Source of the DNA: Arcobacter_B sp049472135
GTDB taxonomy: Bacteria; Campylobacterota; Campylobacteria; Campylobacterales; Arcobacteraceae
Length of the DNA: 64,000 bases
Direction of reading: 5' to 3'
Assembly (NCBI RefSeq): GCF_049472135.1
Contig: NZ_JBMOVV010000006.1
Location: 62,001-126,000, forward strand
Shown: positions 53,961-61,071 of the stretch, one piece after another
How the letters are laid out: every line of letters starts with the position of its first letter
Position numbering within the stretch: the first letter of the stretch is position 1
The notes under the pieces: model-generated
Database searches by the model: none
What the model was told of the DNA's origin: nothing
The model's input: the letters and a program-made list of their open reading frames with translations, nothing else
Made by a program: the position numbers and the translations under genes

Positions 53961-55308
53961 GACTAACTCCTTTTAATGCTTCATCTGCTGATATATCTAA
54001 CACTAGATTTCTCTTTGTAGCTTCTTTTAAAGCAACATAATAAATATGCTTATCTCTTGAAGATAAATGTTTCTTCTCTTTTGTTTTGTCTAGATAAACA
54101 AGTAAGTCATAATCTTGTAATTTAGATACGGTTTCAGTTCTAAGAGGTTTGATTAAATTTCCATCTTCTAATAATCTAAGGTTTTCAATTGAGCCATCTT
54201 GATTTATAATCTCTACTTCTGTATATCTTTTCTTTAACTCTTTTGTAGATGTAGTTTTATTTAAACTATCTTTTGCTTTTTTATAAAGCTCATTTATATA
54301 ATCATCATCTAGATTTAAATTACTAATTAAAGCTTTTCTGATAAGAGCTATAAATTCAAATTCAAATTTATTATCATCATAAATTGATACTTTTCTTTTT
54401 AATCTCTCTAATGGTAAAGATGTTTGTAAGAAATCTTTTAAATTGTATTCTTGTTTAATCTCTTCCCATAATGGATGTGTATTAGCTTGATACTTATTGT
54501 TTTTAAGTCTTTCTTTTGAAACAGAATCTATATCTAATAATCTAATATCATCCATAGATATTTGAAATAAGTTTCTTGCATTAGTTAATAAATCATCTAA
54601 TGTTTCTATTTGGTACTGTCTTAAATGTGTTCTGTGCATTTGAAACTCTATGTTAAATATAGACTTTTCAATATCAAAGTTATTATTTAAAAAGTACTCA
54701 TTCATTAAATCATACTTCTTTGATTTCTTTAGCTCTAAAGACTTGTTATATAGCCTTAATTTAAATGGCTCTTTTCCTATATAAATAGTTTGTGTTGAGT
54801 TTGCATCTCCTATTTCATTTATAGTGGAATATTTTCTTTTACGAGTTGAAAACATATCTTTTTTTATAAAAGATAAATCATATTGAATAAAACAGTTTAA
54901 ATCTGCTCTTGTAATAGGTATATAATCAGTTATATACTCTTTAACTAAATCTTTGAGTAATTCAATAAGAGAATTAATACCAATAGCATAAATACCATTT
55001 CCTTGAAGCTGTACTCTAATATCATTTAAACCTCTGTTCTCATACATACTTTTAAAACCAATTCTAAAGAATTCATTTAAATCTTTAAACCAGTAAAAAC
55101 CTTCTTTTTTACCAAGAAAGTTTAATCTTGTATCTTTAATAGATACATACAAATCTTTATTTTCATAATCTATTTCTTTCTTTTGGAACTTACCTTTAAT
55201 ATCTTCTAATTGGTCTAATATTTCAAGATATAAATCATCATAGTTTTCATTAGTTTCAAAGAAGAAATAAAGAGTATCAATTCCAAAAAGTTTTTTAACT
55301 TTATTCAC
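53944..55308 (-). CDS. Replication initiator, Rep_trans-like
   Basis: About 454 residues from GTG 55308, chosen because it has an aaagga site and the upstream in-frame ATG (55371) would place a terminator hairpin inside the coding region. The core has ITRADLNCFIQYD and PFKLRLYNKSLELKK, the Tyr-containing motif of rolling-circle initiators of the Rep_trans/phage replication factor type. In elements of this kind it replicates the excised circle. The C-terminal 150 residues are Lys/Glu-rich and unknown. Confidence 0.7.
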   Translation of the reverse strand: MNKVKKLFGIDTLYFFFETNENYDDLYLEILDQLEDIKGKFQKKEIDYENKDLYVSIKDTRLNFLGKKEGFYWFKDLNEFFRIGFKSMYENRGLNDIRVQLQGNGIYAIGINSLIELLKDLVKEYITDYIPITRADLNCFIQYDLSFIKKDMFSTRKRKYSTINEIGDANSTQTIYIGKEPFKLRLYNKSLELKKSKKYDLMNEYFLNNNFDIEKSIFNIEFQMHRTHLRQYQIETLDDLLTNARNLFQISMDDIRLLDIDSVSKERLKNNKYQANTHPLWEEIKQEYNLKDFLQTSLPLERLKRKVSIYDDNKFEFEFIALIRKALISNLNLDDDYINELYKKAKDSLNKTTSTKELKKRYTEVEIINQDGSIENLRLLEDGNLIKPLRTETVSKLQDYDLLVYLDKTKEKKHLSSRDKHIYYVALKEATKRNLVLDISADEALKGVSHGYKF

Positions 55309-55331
55309 TTTTATTCCTTTGAGTGTTTTAG

Positions 55332-55360
55332 AAAGGGGTATTACTAAATACCCCTTTTTT
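55332..55360. terminator. Terminator between the small gene and rep
   Basis: AAAGGGGTATT / AATACCCCTTT with a four-base loop ACTA and T/A runs on both sides, so bidirectional. It lies 24 bases upstream of the GTG start of rep, probably limiting rep transcription. Confidence 0.7.
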
Positions 55361-55417
55361 CTTGTTGTCACGAAAAAAAGATTTTAAACCGCGAGTGCTC
55401 TTAAAAACTGTTTTTTC

Positions 55418-55678
55418 TTAGACACCATAGAAACTATGTTGTTTTGAGATAATTCCCACATGAACTTCAACATCTTTGTTTACTTTATCACTATAGAAAG
55501 CTATCTTATTATCAGGAATAGAGATAGTATGTAGCTCTTTAACCTTTGTACCATTTGACCTAATGTTTTCTACTAAGATTTGTAATTTAGCTTTTACAGG
55601 AGTAGCTAAAGTTTCTCCTTCTTTTTTATATTCCGATTTTGGAATAATGTTTAGTAAATTGCCTTTGATTGTTAGCAT
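55418..55678 (-). CDS. Small protein, gpV/ssDNA-binding-like
   Basis: 86 residues rich in beta-strands (MLTIKGNLLNIIPKSEYKKEGETLATPVKAKLQILVENIR...). Size, strand content and location just before a Rep_trans-type gene match the single-strand DNA-binding proteins (gpV type) of inoviruses and small RCR elements. No sequence signature proves it. RBS aaaggata precedes the ATG. Confidence 0.5.
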   Translation of the reverse strand: MLTIKGNLLNIIPKSEYKKEGETLATPVKAKLQILVENIRSNGTKVKELHTISIPDNKIAFYSDKVNKDVEVHVGIISKQHSFYGV

Positions 55679-55702
55679 TTTTTATCCTTTAAATTAATAT
55701 TG

Positions 55703-55716
55703 GATAACGCGTTATC
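55703..55716. promoter_or_regulatory. Perfect palindrome GATAACGCGTTATC
   Basis: 14-base perfect palindrome 25 bases upstream of the small gpV-like gene, GC-rich at its centre in AT-rich DNA. Candidate operator of the replication operon or part of its origin. Confidence 0.5.
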
Positions 55717-55772
55717 TTGTTTTGATGTAATTACGAGAGGAAGTATAAAGTAAAGAGTGGTTTTTTATAGAT

Positions 55773-57032
55773 TTATCTAAGAGCTAAAAAAACTCCTAGA
55801 TAATTTGGTTGTTTTAAATATCTATCAATAATGAATAAAAATGTTTTATATTCTTTTTTTGTTAAACCTAAATACTCTCTCATTTTAAGAATATTTTTTA
55901 AGATTTGAAGTTCAGATATTTCTTCTTTTTTAGGCTTGTCTTTTTCAAATATGTTTTCTATTCCTAAGATTGAATTAAAAGAAGCTATCATAAGCTCTTC
56001 AATAGGATTATTAGTCTTTTTATAAACATAAGTATATATAGGAACTTCTGATAAATGTGTTTTAATACAATATTCATTTTTTACTTTTTCTTGTTTATAA
56101 ATGATTGTTTTTTTCTTTTTAGATTTTTCAACCTCTATAATTGTACTTTGTAAAAAAAATCTAACTATATTCATTATGGATTCAGATAGTTCTTTATGAA
56201 ACTCTTTATCTTTGGTAGTTATATTTGATTGAATTCGTAAATATATCATAACACTTGTAAGTAATTCTTCTTTTGAAGTTCTTATTCCATTAAAGAATTC
56301 TAATAATTGATTAAGCGCTTTTATTTCAATTTCACTCATTTCTAATTGTTCATTTTCAAATCCTAAATATATTTTTGCAAAGTTCATCCACTCAGGGAAG
56401 TTTTTATATTCATCTGTTAGAGTGTATTTCATAAATTTAATTTGAAATTCAATCTTTTTTCTTTCATCTTCATCTTCAATAGGAAAGAAACTTCCTTCTA
56501 TTCTATTCTCTAATATGTTAAGTTGTATTTTTATTAGTGTATCTATTGAACTACTTCTATGTTTTGTTCCATGATGATTCCCATTATTCTTTGGGTATTT
56601 ACTTAATACATTTTGAATTCTTTTTATATAGGAGAAAGAGTTAATTATTTCATAGTAAATAGGAGTTAGTTTATTTTCAATCTCAATGATTTTAACTTTA
56701 TTTTTTTGAGTAAATATTGAAAAACAATCACTTAGATAATTTACATTATCTTCATTTATATCTGGTATTAAATACTTAATACTATTAATCACAACATCAT
56801 TTTTTGTTATTTTATTGCTTTTTAAATAGTCGTTTTCGTTATCAAAATTAAGTGATTTTTTAGGCAATAATTTATTAAAAGCATGTTCCCAAACTTTTTT
56901 TTGTTTACCTTGAAAATTGTTTAATATTTTTGGATAAACTCTATACTTTAGCATATCTAGTTGTTTTAGAGATATGAAATCTTTTACATTTAAATCTTTA
57001 TTTTTGTATTGTTGTTTTGATAATCTATTCAT
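55773..57032 (-). CDS. Island protein of unknown function, about 419 residues
   Basis: Not recognised. Mostly alpha-helical and charged (Lys/Glu/Asn rich), with no TM or signal peptide. Recognisable blocks: SKYPKNNGNHHGTKHRSSSIDTL (possible metal or nucleic-acid contact), FPEWMNFAKIYLGFENEQLEMSEIEIKALNQLLEFFNG, and VEKSKKKKTIIYKQEKVKNEYCIKTHLSEV. The frame stays open to ATG 57113, which would overlap the divergent reverse transcriptase start, so I prefer ATG 57032. A -10-like TATAAT at 57040-57045 leaves almost no leader. Located between replication and RT genes; a partner or regulator of either is possible. Confidence 0.6.
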   Translation of the reverse strand: MNRLSKQQYKNKDLNVKDFISLKQLDMLKYRVYPKILNNFQGKQKKVWEHAFNKLLPKKSLNFDNENDYLKSNKITKNDVVINSIKYLIPDINEDNVNYLSDCFSIFTQKNKVKIIEIENKLTPIYYEIINSFSYIKRIQNVLSKYPKNNGNHHGTKHRSSSIDTLIKIQLNILENRIEGSFFPIEDEDERKKIEFQIKFMKYTLTDEYKNFPEWMNFAKIYLGFENEQLEMSEIEIKALNQLLEFFNGIRTSKEELLTSVMIYLRIQSNITTKDKEFHKELSESIMNIVRFFLQSTIIEVEKSKKKKTIIYKQEKVKNEYCIKTHLSEVPIYTYVYKKTNNPIEELMIASFNSILGIENIFEKDKPKKEEISELQILKNILKMREYLGLTKKEYKTFLFIIDRYLKQPNYLGVFLALR

Positions 57033-57073
57033 AAAAGTAATTATATTTATACTCTTCTTAAATATTATTTTCT

Positions 57074-57079
57074 TATAAT
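57074..57079 (+). promoter_or_regulatory. Candidate -10 box for the RT operon
   Basis: TATAAT 25 bases before the TTG start at 57105, with an aaagga ribosome binding site between. The short 72-base divergent region leaves little room for further control. Confidence 0.5.
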
Positions 57080-57104
57080 ACATAAAATTAAAAAAGGAAT
57101 ATTT

Positions 57105-58520
57105 TTGAAGCAACTTTTTAATGTTGATAATTTTTTTAAAATATATAAATATGAAAATAAAAAAGGTAAATATATTGATAGAGTTATATCTAATAAATTA
57201 CATAAATATTCAAATTATTTACTTATTATTAATAAATTAATTAAAAAATATAAAAAAAACAATAGCTCTAGCTCATATACTTTAGGAAGGTTAAAAAGCT
57301 TTAAAGACAAAGTAATAAAGAATAAAGAAGCACTTTTAGAAGTTGAATTAAAGACAATTGCTAATAACATCAATACTAGTAACTATAACTTTACTTTTAA
57401 TCACTTTAAAAAAAATGGTAAAAAAATTTATAAACTAAATATTGATAGTACAAACTTTTTTTTAATAAAAAAATTGCAATATAACTATAAATTAGCCTTT
57501 GATATTAATCAATCAAATAAATATGAAATCACATATCAACTAAAAAATATTTTAAATAACAACTTTCCTAAATATATAATAAAAACAGATTTAGAAAGTT
57601 TTTATGAGAATATAGACTTAAAAGTTCTAAAGAATAAAATTAGTAAAAACAATGTGCTGAGTAATTTTTCTAAAAAAATGACTTATAAAATTCTATCAGA
57701 ATATAGAAGTTATTCAAAATTAGATAATGGCATTCCTAGAGGAATAGGAGTAAGCGCCTTTTTATCAGAAATATATTTACAAGATTTTGATAATGAAATG
57801 AAATCTTCTTCAGATGTAATATACTATGCAAGATATGTTGACGATATTATAATTATATTTACTCCTAACATCATTACTGATAAATACAACTATTTCTACA
57901 CACTAAAAAATTTACTACAGAAACATAAAGTTAAAATAAATACTAATAAAACTATAGAATACAATTTTACAAAACCGACATCAAACCAAGAAAATGTTAA
58001 AAAGGATTATTTAGAATTCCTAGGATATAAATTCTATTTCAATAATATAAAAAACTTAAGTAATAAAAATAAATTATATATTGGATTTTCAACTAAAAAA
58101 ATGAAAAGATATATAATAAAAATGCAATTAACCTTTGATTCTTATCATGACGAGAGTAAATACAATGAAAAAAAAGCCAGAAAAAACTTAATTAATAGAA
58201 TAAAATTCTTAACTGGAAATACTAAATTATTAAATGCAAAAAAAGACATATTAATAGGTATAAATTTTTCTAACGAAATTTTCAATCTTAAACACGATTT
58301 AAGAGTATTAGACTTATATTTGAAAAATCAACTTGTCAACTTATCTTGTTACTATAAAATAAGAAAAGAATATGGAGGACATGTAGATATTGATAAACTT
58401 AGAATGAGACTTAATAAATATACTTTTTTAAACTCTTGGGAGAATAAAAGTTTTTCAAAATTCACATTTAAACAAATTGAAGAAATTATAAGAATATGGA
58501 AAAATATTGATGCAAAATAA
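57105..58520 (+). CDS. Reverse transcriptase, first of pair (DRT3a/UG3-like)
   Basis: 471 residues starting at TTG. RT motif A contains Asp162 (TDLESFY), motif B is GIPRGIGVSAFLSEIYLQDF, and motif C is YARYVDDIIIIF with Asp246/Asp247, so the polymerase site is intact. There is an N-terminal Lys-rich region of about 140 residues and a C-terminal helical domain. It lacks maturase and HNH domains (not a group II intron) and retron features. The pairing with a second, larger RT and a downstream structured RNA matches type 3 defence-associated reverse transcriptases; the UG class is inferred from context, not from alignment. Confidence 0.85.
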   Translation: MKQLFNVDNFFKIYKYENKKGKYIDRVISNKLHKYSNYLLIINKLIKKYKKNNSSSSYTLGRLKSFKDKVIKNKEALLEVELKTIANNINTSNYNFTFNHFKKNGKKIYKLNIDSTNFFLIKKLQYNYKLAFDINQSNKYEITYQLKNILNNNFPKYIIKTDLESFYENIDLKVLKNKISKNNVLSNFSKKMTYKILSEYRSYSKLDNGIPRGIGVSAFLSEIYLQDFDNEMKSSSDVIYYARYVDDIIIIFTPNIITDKYNYFYTLKNLLQKHKVKINTNKTIEYNFTKPTSNQENVKKDYLEFLGYKFYFNNIKNLSNKNKLYIGFSTKKMKRYIIKMQLTFDSYHDESKYNEKKARKNLINRIKFLTGNTKLLNAKKDILIGINFSNEIFNLKHDLRVLDLYLKNQLVNLSCYYKIRKEYGGHVDIDKLRMRLNKYTFLNSWENKSFSKFTFKQIEEIIRIWKNIDAK

Positions 58521-60519
58521 AAAAAGAATAAAAATTAAATACAATAAAAATAGAGTTGTATTATCTGATATATTGCCCTATGAACTTCCTATAATATTTA
58601 CGAATAGATACTTTTATAGATTCTTAACAAAGTTTAGAATTTCATTTAATATTAAAGATAATGGTAAATACGAAATCAAATGTAAAGAACTAAGTAAACA
58701 TCAAAAAGAAATATTAAGACTTATATTTAATGGTATAGAAGTAAATAAAGATTCAGCCGACTGTACTAATAATTTAATAACTATACCTTTTAACTTTAAA
58801 ATTTCTCATAAAGAAAATGACTTCAGAGAATTATCTATTATTCATCCAATTAATCAACTTGTTTTTATATGGTTTTATAATGAGTATTCAGAGTCAATCA
58901 AATATTATTGTAACATAAGTGAATTTTCTTTAAGAAGACCTTATAAAACTGCCAAATATAAAATATATAATAATGAAAAAATTGATAATATTTTTGATAA
59001 ATATGAATCTATAGAAGAACATGGAAAGAATTATGAAAACTTAAAAACTTTTTTTAGTTATAAAAATTATAGTAATATTCATAAGTTTTTTGAATCGTAC
59101 AAATACCAAAGAGCAGAAAAGAAATTTAATGAAATGTATAAATTTGATATAACAAAATGCTTTGATAGTATTTATACACATTCAATTAGTTGGATGGTTT
59201 ATAATAAACAAATAGTCAAAGAGATGATTTCAAAAAAATTAACTAACTCAAATTTTAGCAGTTTATTTGATGAATTAATGCAAAGAGCAAACTACAATGA
59301 AACAAATGGAATACTTATAGGTCCAGAATTCTCTAGAATATTTGCTGAAATTTTACTACAAAAAATTGATAATGAAGTTTTAATGACATTAAAAAAGGAA
59401 AAACTCTACAGTAAAAAAGATTATGAAATTTTTAGATATGTAGATGACTTTTTTATATTTTATAATGATAAGTCAGTTAAAGATTTAGTATTCCAGACAT
59501 ATCAATTAGAATTAAAAAAATTTAGACTTTATATTAATGAAAATAAATGTAAGACATATGAAAAACCTATAATCACTGAATTAACTATGGCAAAAGAAAA
59601 AATTAATGAATTATTAAATACAAATCTTTCTTTTGAAAAAGTACTTAATGAAGAAACGAATGAAGTAAAGGATTTAAACTTTTATATTAATTCACAAAAG
59701 CTAATAACAAAATTTAAAATTATAGTCAAAGAAACAAATATAACATATAATGAAATTTTAAACTGGACTTTTGCTATAATTAATAATATACTAGAAACAG
59801 TTTTTTCAAACTTCAAAGACATTAATAATCATACAAAATCTGAATATAAGCTTTGTAAATTTATTTTAGAAGTTTTAGACTTTAGCTTCTTTTTATATGC
59901 AATTAACCCTAAAACAAATAGTACAATTAAAATTAGTTCTATACTTTCACTAATAATTAAATTTACAAAGGAAAACAATTCAATAAGTGAGGTAAAGCAT
60001 TTAATATTTAAAAAAGTTTTTGATGAAGTGATTTTTATACTAAATAAACACGCATTAAATAAATATACTCAAATAGAAACATCATATTTATTAATAGTAT
60101 TATCTGAACTTGGTAAAATGTATAGGATTGATAAATGTGATTTATTTAAGTACTTTAAACTGTATGATAAAAATAATACACTAAACTACTTATCAATTGT
60201 TATTTTACTTTTCTATATTAAAGATATAAGAAGATATAAAATAATTAAAAGACACTTAAAAAGCCATATATTAAAAAATTTTGAACTAAATAAAGGTTCT
60301 TTAAATAAAGGAACTGAAACAGTCTTTTTATTATTTGATATATTATCTTGTCCATACATAAATGAAAAATTCAAAAATTTAATACTTAAAAAATATGGTG
60401 TAGCAGAGAATCTTCATAAAAAAATTATAAATGAAGAAAAAAATTGGTTTATTAAGTGGGATAATTTAGATTTTATGTTAGAATTAAAAAATAAAAAAAG
60501 TTTAGAAGTTTATCCATAG
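58510..60519 (+). CDS. Reverse transcriptase, second of pair (DRT3b/UG8-like)
   Basis: About 669 residues; overlaps the first RT gene by 11 bases (ATG at 58510; an alternative TTG at 58507). Motif A FDITKCFDSIY (Asp214), motif B GILIGPEFSRIFAEILLQKIDNE, motif C FRYVDDFFIFY (Asp313/Asp314) and motif D NENKCKTYEKP are intact. The C-terminal 300 residues are helical and unlike the first RT. It is translationally coupled to its partner, so equal amounts are likely. Its size and position fit the larger UG8-type subunit of DRT3. Confidence 0.85.
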   Translation: MQNKKRIKIKYNKNRVVLSDILPYELPIIFTNRYFYRFLTKFRISFNIKDNGKYEIKCKELSKHQKEILRLIFNGIEVNKDSADCTNNLITIPFNFKISHKENDFRELSIIHPINQLVFIWFYNEYSESIKYYCNISEFSLRRPYKTAKYKIYNNEKIDNIFDKYESIEEHGKNYENLKTFFSYKNYSNIHKFFESYKYQRAEKKFNEMYKFDITKCFDSIYTHSISWMVYNKQIVKEMISKKLTNSNFSSLFDELMQRANYNETNGILIGPEFSRIFAEILLQKIDNEVLMTLKKEKLYSKKDYEIFRYVDDFFIFYNDKSVKDLVFQTYQLELKKFRLYINENKCKTYEKPIITELTMAKEKINELLNTNLSFEKVLNEETNEVKDLNFYINSQKLITKFKIIVKETNITYNEILNWTFAIINNILETVFSNFKDINNHTKSEYKLCKFILEVLDFSFFLYAINPKTNSTIKISSILSLIIKFTKENNSISEVKHLIFKKVFDEVIFILNKHALNKYTQIETSYLLIVLSELGKMYRIDKCDLFKYFKLYDKNNTLNYLSIVILLFYIKDIRRYKIIKRHLKSHILKNFELNKGSLNKGTETVFLLFDILSCPYINEKFKNLILKKYGVAENLHKKIINEEKNWFIKWDNLDFMLELKNKKSLEVYP

Positions 60520-60640
60520 TGCTCACAGTCTAAATATATATCACACACAAGAGCGTAAACTTTTATTAGATAACAATAATTTAAGTTTGTAAAAGTCAGG
60601 GACTGGGCTTTACAAATTTTTATTGTTAAAACATATGTAT
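60520..60640 (+). ncRNA. Structured RNA downstream of the RT pair, with ACACACA
   Basis: Directly after the second RT stop. ACACACA at 60543-60549 sits in a region enclosed by GCTC (60521-60524) and GAGC (60551-60554). A long hairpin follows: outer stem AACAATAA (60572-60579) with TTATTGTT (60620-60627), inner stem TTTGTAAA (60586-60593) with TTTACAAA (60609-60616), and AGTC/GACT at the top. Nothing codes here. Position and an AC-repeat fit the RNA partner/template of DRT3 systems. Ends and promoter are not certain. Confidence 0.6.
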
Positions 60641-60807
60641 ATATTTTAAATTGTCTATACTATATATGAAACTATCATGCTTAAAACCCTTTTTGTTCCA
60701 AATTTGTTCCAAAAACAACTAAAATCAACAATATTTATAAAATTTAATAACTTCTAAAAGTGCTATTATATGGTTATATTTAGCTTTTTATAGCTATATT
60801 AAGCTAA
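60641..60807. other. Right end of segment 1
   Basis: Noncoding A/T-rich DNA between the RNA element and the internal att repeat. Besides the two arm-type repeats listed separately, nothing else is recognisable. Confidence 0.5.
60693..60713. repeat. Integrase arm-type repeats, right
   Basis: Two direct TTGTTCCAAA repeats at 60693 and 60704, 11 bases apart, same sequence and spacing as at 52431-52460 on the left. They mark the right end of segment 1. Confidence 0.6.
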
Positions 60808-60825
60808 TCCCGCCGGTCGCACCAT
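60808..60825 (+). repeat. Internal attachment-site copy
   Basis: Exact 18-base copy of the tRNA-Leu 3' end (TCCCGCCGGTCGCACCAT), no upstream tRNA arm. It divides the island into two segments. Confidence 0.88.
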
Positions 60826-60860
60826 CTATAACTTCCAACTTATCGATACTTAACTTTCAA

Positions 60861-61003
60861 TTCATGCAAAATTTAAGATTTTTTTACATAAAAAATATAA
60901 AATAACTTTTTTAGCTTTAATCAAGCACTTTTTACATGAATTATTTAAGCCTAGAATATTTTTTACATGAAAATAATCATATCTTGAAAAAGTTTTACAT
61001 GAA
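60861..61003. repeat. TTTTTACATGAA repeat cluster, left end of segment 2
   Basis: Copies at 60929-60940, 60960-60971 and 60993-61003, a partial copy TTTTTACATA at 60881-60890, and an inverted TTCATGCAAAA at 60861-60871. The same motif recurs at the other end of the segment. Candidate binding sites of an integrase or excisionase. Confidence 0.6.
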
Positions 61004-61071
61004 TATAAAAATTATTTTTTTACTAAGTATTAGATAAAATAAAATGTTTAAATTATTAAGGATTAAAAATA

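Noticed and set aside
55309..55371. First 21 codons of Rep (ATG 55371)
   Set aside because: They overlap the terminator hairpin and there is no ribosome site; GTG 55308 with aaagga is better.
57105..60519. Group II intron, retron or diversity-generating RT
   Set aside because: No intron RNA domains V/VI, no HNH, no msr/msd inverted repeats next to an RT of retron size, no variable repeat/template repeat. Two RTs in tandem fit a DRT-type system better.
60826..61071. CRISPR array
   Set aside because: TTTTTACATGAA repeats are short, irregularly spaced and also at the other end of the segment; no regular spacers, no cas genes.
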